This document shows, piece by piece, positions 7,660 through 16,283 of a stretch of DNA of 64,000 nucleotides. The stretch's first letter is position 1; each line of letters opens with the position of its first letter. Source of the stretch: Sphingomonas phyllosphaerae 5.2 (GTDB lineage Bacteria > Pseudomonadota > Alphaproteobacteria > Sphingomonadales > Sphingomonadaceae). Both the position numbers and the translations under genes were made by a program. The DNA lies in contig NZ_ATTI01000001.1 in assembly GCF_000419605.1 (NCBI RefSeq), positions 3,630,501 through 3,694,500 on the forward strand. The letters are read 5' to 3'. The notes under the pieces are model-generated. The model searched no databases. It was not told the origin of the DNA and worked only from the letters and a program-made list of their open reading frames with translations.

Positions 7660-9474
7660 ATGCCCCCCGACACATCGACCAAATCCGCCGTCGAGCGCCC
7701 GTTGTTGCCGACGCTGCGCCGTTTCCTGCCCGACCTTTGGCCGGCGGACGCGCCGGGCATGAAGCTGCGTGTCACCGGCGCGATGGTGCTGGTGGTGCTG
7801 TCGAAGCTGGTGCAGGTCTACGGCGCTCCGTTCGCGTTGCAGGGCGCAGTCGACGGCATGGCGGTCCCGACGACGCCGCTCTCGCTCGTGCTTTTGCTGG
7901 TCGCCGGTTACGCTGCGGCGCGGTTCGGTTCCACGTTGTTCGACAATTTGCGCAACACGGTGTTCGAACGTGTCGGACAGGAAGCGACACGGCGACTGGC
8001 GGCGCGCGTTTTCCGTCATCTGCATCAGCTGTCGCTGCGCTTCCATCTGGAGCGTCGCACCGGCGCGGTCACCAAGGTGGTCGAGCGGGGCACGAAGAGC
8101 ATCGACACGATGCTGTACTTCCTGTTGTTCAACATCGCGCCGACGGTGCTGGAGCTGGCGCTGGTGCTCGGCATCTTCTGGGTGAAGTTCGGCTGGCAGC
8201 TGGTCGTCGGCACGCTCGCGATGGTGGTGCTCTACATCTGGTTCACGCGGCTGGTAACCGACTGGCGGTCGTCGCTGCGTGAGCGGATGAACGATCTCGA
8301 CACCGGCGCGGTCGCGCACGCCGTCGATTCGCTGCTGAACTTCGAGACCGTCAAATACTTCGGCGCCGAGGAGCGCGAGGCGCAGCGCTACGATCGCGCG
8401 ATGCGCGCCTATGCCGACGCGGCGGTGGTCAGCGAGAACAGCCTGGCGTGGCTGAACATCGGGCAGGCCGCGATCACCAACGCGATGCTCGCCGGCGGTA
8501 TGGCGTGGGTGGCGTGGGGCTGGAGCCAGGGGCGCTTCACCGCCGGCGAGGTGGTGCTGGTGTCGACGCTGTTGTCGCAGCTGTTCCGGCCGCTCGACCT
8601 GCTCGGCATGGTCTATCGCACGATCCGGCAGGGGGCGATCGACATGGGCGCGATGTTCGACCTGATCGACACGCCTTCCGAGGTGGTCGACGCACCCGGC
8701 GCCCCGCCGCTGCTGGTCGCGAACGGCGCGGTGCGCTTCGAGAATGTCGTTTTCGGCTACGACAAGGGCATGACGATCCTGAAGGGCGTCGACATCGACG
8801 TGCCGGCGGGAACGACCTGCGCGGTGGTCGGCCCCTCGGGGGCCGGCAAGTCGACGCTCGCGCGGTTGATGTACCGCTTCTACGACGTCGACAGCGGCCG
8901 GATCACCATCGACGGACAGGACATTGCGCGGGTCGAGCAGGCGTCGTTGCGGGCCGCGATCGGGATCGTCCCGCAAGACACGGTGCTGTTCAACGACACG
9001 ATCGGTTACAACATCGCGTACGGCCGCGCGGGCGCGGACGAGGCCGCGATCGAACAGGCGGCACGCGGCGCGGCGATCGCCGGCTTCATCGAGCGCCAGC
9101 CGGACGGCTATGCGACACGCGTCGGCGAGCGCGGCTTGAAGCTGTCGGGTGGCGAGAAACAGCGCGTGGCGATCGCACGCACGCTGCTGAAGAACCCGCC
9201 GATCCTGATCCTCGACGAGGCGACCAGCGCGCTCGACAGCCGGACCGAGGCCGAGATCATGGAGACGCTGGAAGCGATCGAGCGCGGCCGCACGACGATC
9301 GTCATCGCGCACCGACTGTCGACGATCGTCCACGCCGACCAGATCGTCGTGCTGGAGGCCGGGCGCGTCGTGGAACGTGGATCGCACGCCGCGTTGCTGG
9401 CAGCGGGCGGGCTTTATGCGGAAATGTGGGCGCGGCAGGCGCAGGAGCAGGAAGAAGCACTGGCGGTGGAGTGA
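7660..9474 (+). CDS. ATM1-type ABC transporter (heavy metal/glutathione-compound exporter)
   Basis: Half-size ABC exporter of the ATM1/HMT1 class, 604 residues, acting as a homodimer in the inner membrane. Bacterial members export glutathione persulfide or metal-glutathione complexes and have been linked to Fe-S assembly and metal tolerance. The N-terminal half has six predicted helices. The nucleotide-binding domain carries the Walker A GPSGAGKST near residue 391, the signature LSGGEKQR near 495 and the Walker B ILILDEATSALD near 514, then the H-loop IVIAHRLST. I chose the ATG at 7660 (MPPDTSTKS); an upstream frame to 7558 encodes an unlikely Arg/Pro-rich stretch across a T-arm-like hairpin. 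The substrate cannot be read from the sequence. Confidence 0.92.
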   Translation: MPPDTSTKSAVERPLLPTLRRFLPDLWPADAPGMKLRVTGAMVLVVLSKLVQVYGAPFALQGAVDGMAVPTTPLSLVLLLVAGYAAARFGSTLFDNLRNTVFERVGQEATRRLAARVFRHLHQLSLRFHLERRTGAVTKVVERGTKSIDTMLYFLLFNIAPTVLELALVLGIFWVKFGWQLVVGTLAMVVLYIWFTRLVTDWRSSLRERMNDLDTGAVAHAVDSLLNFETVKYFGAEEREAQRYDRAMRAYADAAVVSENSLAWLNIGQAAITNAMLAGGMAWVAWGWSQGRFTAGEVVLVSTLLSQLFRPLDLLGMVYRTIRQGAIDMGAMFDLIDTPSEVVDAPGAPPLLVANGAVRFENVVFGYDKGMTILKGVDIDVPAGTTCAVVGPSGAGKSTLARLMYRFYDVDSGRITIDGQDIARVEQASLRAAIGIVPQDTVLFNDTIGYNIAYGRAGADEAAIEQAARGAAIAGFIERQPDGYATRVGERGLKLSGGEKQRVAIARTLLKNPPILILDEATSALDSRTEAEIMETLEAIERGRTTIVIAHRLSTIVHADQIVVLEAGRVVERGSHAALLAAGGLYAEMWARQAQEQEEALAVE

Positions 9475-9623
9475 GGGATGGAGGATCGCGCGGGTGCGGC
9501 CGCACCCCCTTTCCCTGCGCCGCTCACGTGCGAGCCGGGACAACTCATCCACGCAGGAAACGCTGCCGTCGCACCGACGCAGACCGCGTGACGTACCCGG
9601 GCGGGATCACACCAGCGCTTTGC

Positions 9624-9741
9624 GGGTGCCGGACTGCTCGCGAATGAAGACGATCCATCGCGCACACCGGGCTCGCACAGATTTCCTCCCTCTCCTCGCC
9701 ATTGCGGACGTAGGAAGCAATCCAGCGTTCCGCGCGACGCC
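9624..9741 (+). repeat. dispersed composite intergenic repeat, copy B
   Basis: Carries the same 18-mer (9624-9641) and 27-mer (9715-9741) as copy A, in the same order. It is followed by an imperfect inverted partner (CTCCGCTACGTCCGCGATGA, 9750 region) of the GCGGACGTAGGAAGC stretch before the 27-mer, so transcripts of it could fold into a long hairpin. Confidence 0.7.
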
Positions 9742-9809
9742 CCGGCTTGCTCCGCTACGTCCGCGATGACGGCGCGTGCAGGTGAGCTGTCGATCGCCAT
9801 TAGGATCAG

Positions 9810-9849
9810 GTCCGTCCTGACGAGCGCAGCGCATCGATCCAGGACGGAC
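9810..9849. repeat. 10-bp inverted repeat
   Basis: GTCCGTCCTG at 9810-9819 pairs perfectly with CAGGACGGAC at 9840-9849, with 20 bases between them. It lies between converging genes and may help terminate transcription. Confidence 0.45.
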
Positions 9850-9925
9850 GCGGTCCGCCTCCGGATCGCCTCGCTACGCACACGATGACGGATCGACCCA
9901 CGCGAACCGCGCACCGCGCGCGCCC

Positions 9926-11131
9926 TTATTCCTCGTCGATGCCCCAGTTCAGCCCGCGCGAGATCGCCGGATCGGCCACGGCGGTGAGCAGATAGGCCAC
10001 GAACTGCTTGCCGCGCTGCCACCAGCCCGTCGCTTCCCGATATCCCTCGACCGTCACCTCGTTCGACTGCGCGATCTCGCCGTCGACGTAACCGCGGACA
10101 TGCGCCGCGAACGCCGCATCCTCGATCCGCAGCATCAATTCGAGATTGATGAACAGGCTGCGCATGTCGAAATTGGCGCTGCCGATCCACGTCGCGTCAT
10201 CGACGACGTACAGCTTGGTGTGCAGCTTCGTGGCGGCATATTCCCAGATGCGCACACCCTTGCGCAACAGCCCGGCGTAGGTGAAGCGCGATGCGGCGAC
10301 CGTGACGTTGTTGTCGGAACGCGAGGCCGTGACGACGCGCACATCGGCGGCGCGCTTGCCGGCACGGTCGAGACGGCGCAGCACTGTCGGGCTCGGCGTG
10401 AAATAGCCGGCGATGATGTCGATGCGGCGTGCGTGGCGCATGTCGGCGCGGATCGCGCGCGCCCATGGCGACAGGTGGCGCGTCGGGCCGCCGATCAGCC
10501 ACCGCAGCCGCCCCTCGCGCTCGCTCCACGTCGCCAGCGCCTTGTTGAGCCGCCGCACCTGCCCACCGTCGCGAATGCCCTGCTGCAGCGCGTCGAAATA
10601 GCCCGCCATCCGCGCCGCCGCCGCCCCCTCGACCAGCAAGCCGAGGTCGCGCCATGCCTGCTGCTTCGGTGTACCGAAATAATCGTCCTCGATGTTGAAG
10701 CCGCCGATGATGATCTGCGGTGCGTCGCTCTCGGCATCGGCGAGCGCCAGTTTCTGGTGGTTGCGGAGCAGGTAGCGTCGCCCGACGCGTGGCGAGAAGC
10801 GGCACACCGCCGCCCCCGCGTCGCGCAGCGGCGCGAAGAACGTGTCCTCCGCATCCTCGCTGCCGAACCCGTCGACGACAAGCGCCACGGCGACGCCGCG
10901 GCGCGCCGCGCGTTCCAGCGCGGCGTTGACGCGCCGCCCCGTGTCGTCGTCGGCGTAGATGTAATAGAGGATCCGCAGCGAGCGCTGGGCGCCATCGATC
11001 AGCGCCAGCAGCGCCTCCAGCCGCCGCGGCCCGGTATCGAGCAACGTCAGCCGGTTGCCATCGACGGTGAACGTGGGTTGCGGCGTGGCGTCCATGATCG
11101 CGGAGATGGCGCGTGCGGGCGGAGCGGGCAA
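9926..11131 (-). CDS. phospholipase D-like protein / cardiolipin synthase family
   Basis: Member of the PLD superfamily with two HKD motifs: HQKLALAD near residue 125 and HTKLYVVDD near 305, each followed by the usual Gly/Ser-Asn segments (GGFNIEDDY, GSANFDMRS). The closest functional class is bacterial cardiolipin synthase, which condenses phosphatidylglycerol molecules in the membrane. This 401-residue form lacks the two N-terminal membrane helices of Cls-A and resembles ClsB/ClsC or an uncharacterised PLD. Start choice: a TTG at 11131 has AAGGAAAGG about 6 bases upstream, whereas the in-frame ATG at 11095 has no clear ribosome binding site, so I keep the TTG. It is divergent from rpoZ with about 80 bases between them. 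Confidence 0.85.
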   Translation of the reverse strand: MPAPPARAISAIMDATPQPTFTVDGNRLTLLDTGPRRLEALLALIDGAQRSLRILYYIYADDDTGRRVNAALERAARRGVAVALVVDGFGSEDAEDTFFAPLRDAGAAVCRFSPRVGRRYLLRNHQKLALADAESDAPQIIIGGFNIEDDYFGTPKQQAWRDLGLLVEGAAAARMAGYFDALQQGIRDGGQVRRLNKALATWSEREGRLRWLIGGPTRHLSPWARAIRADMRHARRIDIIAGYFTPSPTVLRRLDRAGKRAADVRVVTASRSDNNVTVAASRFTYAGLLRKGVRIWEYAATKLHTKLYVVDDATWIGSANFDMRSLFINLELMLRIEDAAFAAHVRGYVDGEIAQSNEVTVEGYREATGWWQRGKQFVAYLLTAVADPAISRGLNWGIDEE

Positions 11132-11144
11132 GCGCAGCCTTTCC

Positions 11145-11173
11145 TTGACGGATGGCGGCCCGACGTCTACCTG
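11145..11173 (+). promoter_or_regulatory. candidate housekeeping promoter of rpoZ
   Basis: TTGACG at 11145-11150, a 17-base spacer and TACCTG at 11168-11173, about 37 bases before the rpoZ ATG. The -35 fits well; the -10 is weak, as is common in alphaproteobacteria. Confidence 0.38.
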
Positions 11174-11210
11174 ACCGAGCTTCCCAGTTTACCGTTTAGA
11201 GGATACGCGG

Positions 11211-11555
11211 ATGGCGCGCGTCACTGTCGAGGATTGCGTCGACAAGATCCCGAACCGTTTCGATCTGGTCCTGCTCGCTGCACAGCGCGCGCGGCAGGTA
11301 TCGGGCGGTGCCGAACTGACGATCGATCGCGATCGTGACAAGAACCCGGTCGTCGCGCTGCGCGAGATCGCCGAGGAGACCGTGCGTCCCAAGGACCTGC
11401 ACGAATCGGTGGTGCAAAGCCTGCAGCGCGTGCAGATCGACGACGAGGAAGAGGCGGACGCGATCGGCAGCCTGGCCGCGTCGGCCGAGGCGCTGCGCCT
11501 CACCGCCGTCGCTCCGCCGCGCAACCAGAACCTTGGCGCCGACTACGACGGCTGA
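11211..11555 (+). CDS. rpoZ: RNA polymerase omega subunit
   Basis: The 114-residue omega subunit helps assemble and stabilise RNA polymerase by binding the beta-prime subunit. The N-terminus is diagnostic ([20 protein letters not shown]), followed by the [11 protein letters not shown] helix and the conserved [12 protein letters not shown] stretch. The C-terminal tail after residue 70 is acidic and variable, and the length is usual for alphaproteobacteria. It has its own likely promoter and a strong intrinsic terminator, so it appears monocistronic. In many relatives rsh follows rpoZ; here it does not. Confidence 0.96.
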   Translation: MARVTVEDCVDKIPNRFDLVLLAAQRARQVSGGAELTIDRDRDKNPVVALREIAEETVRPKDLHESVVQSLQRVQIDDEEEADAIGSLAASAEALRLTAVAPPRNQNLGADYDG

Positions 11556-11576
11556 TCCGATGGTTCGTTGATATGG

Positions 11577-11613
11577 AAAGGGCCGGTCGCTCGATGGAGC
11601 GGCCGGCCCTTTT
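11577..11613 (+). terminator. intrinsic terminator after rpoZ
   Basis: A 16-bp stem (AAAGGGCCGGTCGCTC, 11577-11592; one G-T pair) with the tetraloop GATG and its complement ending CCCTTTT at 11613. It starts 22 bases after the rpoZ stop. Confidence 0.85.
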
Positions 11614-11726
11614 CCGTTCGGCGTGCCGTGCGGTGGCTCCGGTGGCGACTGGTCACGCGTGGGGCGGCGCGAGGCCGGCAACGCTCGTCGGCGCGGGCAT
11701 AGCCAAGCGATCCACGGCGGCCTGGT

Positions 11727-11760
11727 CCGGCTCTGGATTGCTTCACTGCGTTCGCCATGA
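11727..11760. repeat. dispersed repeat fragment, copy D
   Basis: GGTCCGGCTCTGGATTGCTT followed by CACTGCGTTCGCCATGACG. The TCCGGCTCTG-AT-GCTT block is shared with copy F near the right end of the window. Confidence 0.5.
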
Positions 11761-11935
11761 CGACCGTGCGCGACGCCGGCGCGACACGCCGTTCGCTCAC
11801 AACGCATCGACGGTCGCGCCCAAAGCCCGCCGCTTGCGGCACATGCCTCGACACGGGTGGCCCCAAGGCCATCGACATTCAGCCAGCGTCCCCGCAAGCG
11901 CCGTCGTTGCGAGCGCAGCGAAACAATCCGGGGGG

Positions 11936-12037
11936 GTCGCGCGGAACGCTGGATTGCTTCGCTCTGCTCGCACCTGCCCGATCGTGCGGGCGCGGTGCGC
12001 CCCGACGGGTGGATCATCTTCATCGGCGAACAGCCCT
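11936..12037 (-). repeat. dispersed composite intergenic repeat, copy C, inverted
   Basis: The 24 bases at 11936-11959 are the exact reverse complement of the first 24 bases of the 27-mer in copies A and B. Further right, CTTCATCGGCGAACAG (12018-12033) is close to the reverse complement of the sequence that follows the 18-mer in copy A. Order and spacing are therefore kept, in the opposite orientation. Confidence 0.6.
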
Positions 12038-12092
12038 GCATTCGCGACACGAGCGCGGAGCGGGAGCGCCTCCGTCTGCCGATCGCTGCGCC

Positions 12093-12890
12093 TTACCGCG
12101 CGGCCCAGCGGATCGCGTTGGTCAACACGCGGTGCACGTTGGGGTCGTCATACGCCTCCGGCTCGTGGCCGAGCGCCGAATAGAATACCCGGCCCTTCGC
12201 GTGCGAATTCACCCACATCACCGGGTGGGCCGCGCCCATCGCCAGTTTCGCGCCGGGTCGGTAGCTCGCCTCGTCGACCTGCGCGAGCACCGTCATGCCG
12301 CGCGCCGCGGGATTGCCTGAGAACGAATACCATTCGTCGCGCAGCATCCATTCGCGCGGCACGCCGGCCATGACGGGGTGCTGCGGCTGCGCTACGACGA
12401 CCTTGGCCGACTGGATATGATCGTCGCCGCCGGGATGCCCGATGAAGGTCGTGCCGATGATCGTGGCGTCGTACCACGGCTCCTTGTGGCTGTCGTCGCC
12501 CGCCGCGTGCAGCGCCGCCACGCCGCCGCCGCGCGCGACGAAGCGCTCCAGCGCGGCCTGCTGCCCGGACGTCATGAACGCACCGCTGGCGCTGTTGAGC
12601 ACGACGACCGCAAAGTGGCGCAGGTCGCGATCGTTGAAGACCGCCGCGTTTTCGGTCGTGAAGCTCTTGCGCCCGAGCGTGCCCGCGATCTCGCCGAGCA
12701 CCACGTTCGAATGCGGGATGTGCTCGAAATGCCGCCAGCCGTTGGTCTTGGAGACGATCAGCACCGCGCCCTTCAGCCCGGCCGGCAGCGTCGGCGCGTC
12801 GCGATCCATTACCTTGGCCGGGAGGTGCGGATCACCCGGCGCCTGCGCCACCGCCAGCATCGCAATCATCGCCAATGTTTTCAGCATCAT
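12093..12890 (-). CDS. exported ThuA-like domain protein
   Basis: A 265-residue protein with a hydrophobic N-terminus (LKTLAMIAMLAVAQA) that looks like a signal peptide. The body matches the ThuA-like glutamine-amidotransferase fold: VLIVSKTNGWRHFEHIP near the start, a VVVLNSASG segment, GGGVAALHAAGDDS near 130 and the closing GRVFYSALGHEPEAY. ThuA-like proteins are linked to trehalose and other sugar use, though many exported members are uncharacterised. It lies 55 bases downstream of the aldose epimerase gene on the same strand, so the two could form a sugar-related tail on the pheT transcript. The family is good; the role is inferred. Confidence 0.82.
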   Translation of the reverse strand: MMLKTLAMIAMLAVAQAPGDPHLPAKVMDRDAPTLPAGLKGAVLIVSKTNGWRHFEHIPHSNVVLGEIAGTLGRKSFTTENAAVFNDRDLRHFAVVVLNSASGAFMTSGQQAALERFVARGGGVAALHAAGDDSHKEPWYDATIIGTTFIGHPGGDDHIQSAKVVVAQPQHPVMAGVPREWMLRDEWYSFSGNPAARGMTVLAQVDEASYRPGAKLAMGAAHPVMWVNSHAKGRVFYSALGHEPEAYDDPNVHRVLTNAIRWAAR

Positions 12891-12945
12891 CCGTCTCCCA
12901 GGAACATCCTAGCGAGTGAATGCGCCAAGGGAATGGCCTTCTTGC

Positions 12946-13824
12946 TCAATCGACCAGCGAGATACGGAGCGCGATTTGCTTCTCACCCTTTGCGGGCACC
13001 TCGAACACGCCGGGCTTGTCGCGATACTCGCCCTCGAAGCCTTCAGGATCGGCGATGCCGTGCCATGGCTCGACGCAGACATAGGCGGCACCGGGCTTGG
13101 TCCAGATCCCGAGCTTCGGGGTGTCGGGGAAGGCGATATCGAGCTGCGGCGCGCCCTCGACGCCATAGCGGACCGACGACGATTCGACCGGCGACCACAC
13201 CAAAGCATCGTCGCTGAAGAGCTGGTCCGCGAGATGCAGCACGCGCCCGTCGAGCGGCGACGCCCGGTCCTGCGCGGTGATCGTTCCGTCGGCGGCGATC
13301 ACCTTCAGCGCACCGGGCTCGTCCTTCTCGAACGCGATGCGATGCGCGGCGCGGTCCTGACCATAGGGAAGCGGCCAGGCGAAGGCGGGGTGGAACCCGA
13401 AGCTGGCGGGCAACGGCTCATCGGCCGGGTTGCACACCGTCACGTCGATGGCGAGCGTGGCGTCGTGGAGTTCGAACGCCACCTCCAGCCGGAAGGCGAA
13501 CGGATAGGCGGCGCGCGTCGCCTGATCGTCGGTCAACGCGAATACCGCGCGCGTGGCACCAGCCTCGATTACGGAGAAGACGCTGCGCCGCGCGAAGCCG
13601 TGCTTGGCGATCGGATAGGCTTGCCCGTCGACGCGGATCGTGCCGCTGGCGGTCATGCCGACCACGGGGAACAGCAACGGCGCGCGCCCGGTCCAGAAGC
13701 GCGGATCGGCGTCGGTCATCAACTCGCGGCCCTGCGCGTCGCTCAACGACGAGAGCTCGGCGCCAAGCGGGTTGATCGCGGCGCTCAGCGTGCCGTTCGA
13801 GATGCGGATCCAGTCGTCAGCCAC
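12946..13824 (-). CDS. aldose 1-epimerase family protein
   Basis: Galactose-mutarotase-like protein of 292 residues (COG2017 type), expected to interconvert sugar anomers or phospho-sugars in the cytoplasm. Visible hallmarks are the opening strand DDWIRISNGTLSAAINPLGA, FGFHPAFAWPL near 140-150 with the conserved HPAF histidine, and CVEPWHGIADPEGFEG near the C-terminus. It starts with GTG at 13822-13824 and overlaps the end of pheT by 8 bases, so translation is probably coupled. An epimerase gene behind pheT is an odd pairing in function and may reflect simple co-transcription. Confidence 0.85.
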   Translation of the reverse strand: MADDWIRISNGTLSAAINPLGAELSSLSDAQGRELMTDADPRFWTGRAPLLFPVVGMTASGTIRVDGQAYPIAKHGFARRSVFSVIEAGATRAVFALTDDQATRAAYPFAFRLEVAFELHDATLAIDVTVCNPADEPLPASFGFHPAFAWPLPYGQDRAAHRIAFEKDEPGALKVIAADGTITAQDRASPLDGRVLHLADQLFSDDALVWSPVESSSVRYGVEGAPQLDIAFPDTPKLGIWTKPGAAYVCVEPWHGIADPEGFEGEYRDKPGVFEVPAKGEKQIALRISLVD

Positions 13825-16180
13825 GCAATGTTGCTCCCTGCTTGGCGGCGGCGGCCACCACCTTGTCGGCGATCGTCTTCAGGTCGGCGTCGGTGAAGCT
13901 CTTCTCCGTGGGTTGCAGCACCACCTCGACCGCGACCGATTTGTGATTCTCCGCCACTCCCGTGCCGGTGAAGACGTCGAAGACGCGCGCACGCACGATC
14001 GTCGCCTTGTCCGCGCCCTTGACCGCCCGGGCCAGCGCATCCGCCGAAACGTCGGTGGGCACGAGGAACGCGAAATCACGCCGCACCGGCTGGAGCGCCG
14101 GCGGCGCGTAGGCGGGGCGCATGAAGCCTGTGCCGCGCCGGGCGGGGATGGCGTCCAGGTACAGTTCGACCGCCGCGACCTGACCGGCCAGGTCGAACGC
14201 CTTCAGGACCGCCGGGTGCACCGCGCCGAACGCCGCCAGCACCGTCTTCGGCCCCAGCCGCAGCGTGCCCGAACGACCGGGGTGGAAGGCCGCGCCCGCC
14301 TCGCCCATCACCTGCAGATTGTCGACCGGCGCGCCGGCGGCGGCGAGCAGCGCCAGCGCCTCGGCCTTGGCGTCATAGGCGTCGAACGCCGCTGCCTTGC
14401 CCTCCCGCCAGCCGCGTGCGCGGCGGTCGCCCGCCAGCACGGCGCCCAGCGTCGCACGCTCGCCCTCCGCCAGGTAGCGGCGCCCGATCTCGAACAGCCG
14501 CACGCTCTCCGCGCCCTGTCGCAGGTTGCGCTCGGCCGCGGACAGCAGCCCGGGCAGCAGCGACGGGCGCATCACCTTCAGCTCCTCGCTGATCGGGTTC
14601 GCCAGCCGCCACGGCGCGTCGCCGAACGGCGCGACCTGCTTCTCGCTGAGGAAGCTCCACGTGACCGCCTCGTCGAGACCGCGCGCAGCGGCGGCGCGGC
14701 GCGCACGGCGCTCGATCCGTTGTTCCGGCGTGGCGGTCGGGCGCGCGACGCCGGGGATGCGCGGCAGCGCCACTGGCGCGACCTTGTCGATGCCCTCGAT
14801 CCGGATCACTTCCTCGACCAGATCGGCGGTGCCGTCGATATCGCGCCGCCACGTCGGGGGCGTGACGTTCCACGCGTCGTCGACCGCGAAGCCGAGCGAT
14901 TCGAGGATCGCGCGCTGCCGATCCGGCGCGACCGCGAGGCCGCCGAGCGTCTCGGCGCGTGCCGGGTCATAAGCGTAGGAGCGCGTGCCCAGCGGCGGTT
15001 CGCCGGCGCGGGTCACGCCGCTGGCGGTGCCGCCGCAATATTGCAGCACCAGCGCGGTCGCGATCGCGAGCCCGTCGTCGAGGAACGCCGGATCGACGCC
15101 GCGCTCGAACCGCTGGCGTGCATCGCTGGTCAGCGCGAGTTGCTGGCCGGTGCGCGCGATCGCCTCCGGTGCGAAATACGCGCATTCGATCACTACGTCG
15201 GTGGTCGCATCCGATACGCCCGAATGCGCGCCACCCATGATACCGCCGATATCGTGGACCGCGACATCGTCGGCGATGACCGTCATCCCTGCGGCGAGCG
15301 TGTAGGTCTTGCCGTTGAGCGCCGCGACCGATTCGCCCGCTTCCGCGCGGCGCGCGACCAGCCCACCGGACAGCTTCGCCTTGTCGTACACGTGCAGCGG
15401 GCGGCCGAGATCGACCGTCAGGTAGTTGGTGATGTCGACGAGCGCCGAAATCGGCTTCTGCCCGATCGCGCGCAGCCGCTTGGCCATCCACTCCGGTGCA
15501 GCGCCGTTCGCCAGCCCCGCGACGCCCTGCGCGAAGAACGCCGGGCAGCCCGCCGCATCCTCGATCCGCACGTCGGGACCAGGGCCTTCGCCCGCCGGAT
15601 CCGGCACGGTCAGCTCGACCAGCGTTCCCAGCCCGGCAGCCGCCAGATCGCGCGCGATACCGCGGACGCTCATGCAATCCTGCCGGTTCGGCGTGATGCT
15701 GACGTCGATCACCGGATCGCCGAGCCCGGCATAATCGGCGAAGGCGGTGCCGATCGGCGCATCGGCGGGCAGTTCGATGATCCCGTCATGATCCTCGCCC
15801 AGCTCCAGCTCGCGGGTCGAACACATCATGCCGTTCGATTCGACGCCGCGGATCGCCGCGACCTTCAGCACCATGCCATTGGCGGGGACCGCCGCACCGG
15901 GCCTGCCGAACACGCCGACCAGTCCCGCGCGCGCGTTCGGCGCGCCGCACACCACCTGCAACGGTCCGTCGCCGGCATCGACCGACAGCACCTGCAGCTT
16001 GTCCGCTTGCGGGTGGCGCCCGGCGGTGAGGACGCGTGCGACGGTGAAGCCGTCGAGCTTCGCGGCGGGATCGGTGACGCCTTCCACCTCCAGCCCGATG
16101 TTGGTGAGCGCGACCAGGATCGCGTCGAGCGACGCGTCCGTGTTAAGATGGTCCTTGAGCCAGGAAAGGGTGAATTTCAT
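13817..16180 (-). CDS. pheT: phenylalanyl-tRNA synthetase beta subunit
   Basis: The beta chain of the (alpha-beta)2 enzyme that charges tRNA-Phe; 787 residues, normal length. It starts MKFTLSWLKDHL at 16180. The N-terminal tRNA-binding (EMAP-like) domain is seen near 40-150 (VARVLTAGRHPQADKLQ, VVCGAPNARAG), followed by the B3/B4 editing domain, a B5 domain near 400-470 and a C-terminal anticodon-binding FDX-ACB domain (YAPPALQPVRRDFAFLVP onward). pheS lies 103 bases upstream, and the gap holds two strong hairpins. The downstream epimerase gene overlaps by 8 bases. Confidence 0.96.
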   Translation of the reverse strand: MKFTLSWLKDHLNTDASLDAILVALTNIGLEVEGVTDPAAKLDGFTVARVLTAGRHPQADKLQVLSVDAGDGPLQVVCGAPNARAGLVGVFGRPGAAVPANGMVLKVAAIRGVESNGMMCSTRELELGEDHDGIIELPADAPIGTAFADYAGLGDPVIDVSITPNRQDCMSVRGIARDLAAAGLGTLVELTVPDPAGEGPGPDVRIEDAAGCPAFFAQGVAGLANGAAPEWMAKRLRAIGQKPISALVDITNYLTVDLGRPLHVYDKAKLSGGLVARRAEAGESVAALNGKTYTLAAGMTVIADDVAVHDIGGIMGGAHSGVSDATTDVVIECAYFAPEAIARTGQQLALTSDARQRFERGVDPAFLDDGLAIATALVLQYCGGTASGVTRAGEPPLGTRSYAYDPARAETLGGLAVAPDRQRAILESLGFAVDDAWNVTPPTWRRDIDGTADLVEEVIRIEGIDKVAPVALPRIPGVARPTATPEQRIERRARRAAAARGLDEAVTWSFLSEKQVAPFGDAPWRLANPISEELKVMRPSLLPGLLSAAERNLRQGAESVRLFEIGRRYLAEGERATLGAVLAGDRRARGWREGKAAAFDAYDAKAEALALLAAAGAPVDNLQVMGEAGAAFHPGRSGTLRLGPKTVLAAFGAVHPAVLKAFDLAGQVAAVELYLDAIPARRGTGFMRPAYAPPALQPVRRDFAFLVPTDVSADALARAVKGADKATIVRARVFDVFTGTGVAENHKSVAVEVVLQPTEKSFTDADLKTIADKVVAAAAKQGATLRG

Positions 16181-16197
16181 TGTTCTTGCTTCCGTCC

Positions 16198-16270
16198 CCC
16201 CGGCCGAAGCCGGGGCCTTTCTGGAGCGGGCGGAACGTCCCCCCGCGGGAGACCCCGGCATGCGCCGGGG
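16198..16270. repeat. two CCCCGGC/GCCGGGG hairpins between pheS and pheT
   Basis: Hairpin one is 16198-16204 with 16209-16215 (loop CGAA); hairpin two is 16253-16259 with 16264-16270 (loop ATGC). Both have the same 7-bp stem. The element ends GGGGTGACG and belongs to the intergenic palindrome family also seen at 29509 and 36076. It lies inside the probable pheS-pheT transcript and could slow transcription or stabilise the upstream message. Confidence 0.6.
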
Positions 16271-16283
16271 TGACGCACGTGGT

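Larger units (their letters stand above)
9475..9925. other. 451-base gap filled with repeats
   Basis: No plausible gene. It contains composite repeat copy B (9624-9741), the hairpin 9810-9849 and further CGCTACGC-type palindromic fragments up to about 9895. Both flanking genes converge on it. Confidence 0.5.
11614..12092. other. intergenic repeat-rich stretch without a gene
   Basis: About 480 bases between the rpoZ terminator and the stop of the ThuA-like gene. I see repeat copies D (about 11727-11760) and C (11936-12037) and no credible reading frame. Confidence 0.45.

Noticed and set aside
13640..16273. Long rightward frame opposite pheT and the epimerase gene
   Set aside because: Translation is Arg-rich and shows no domain; the minus strand carries pheT without doubt.
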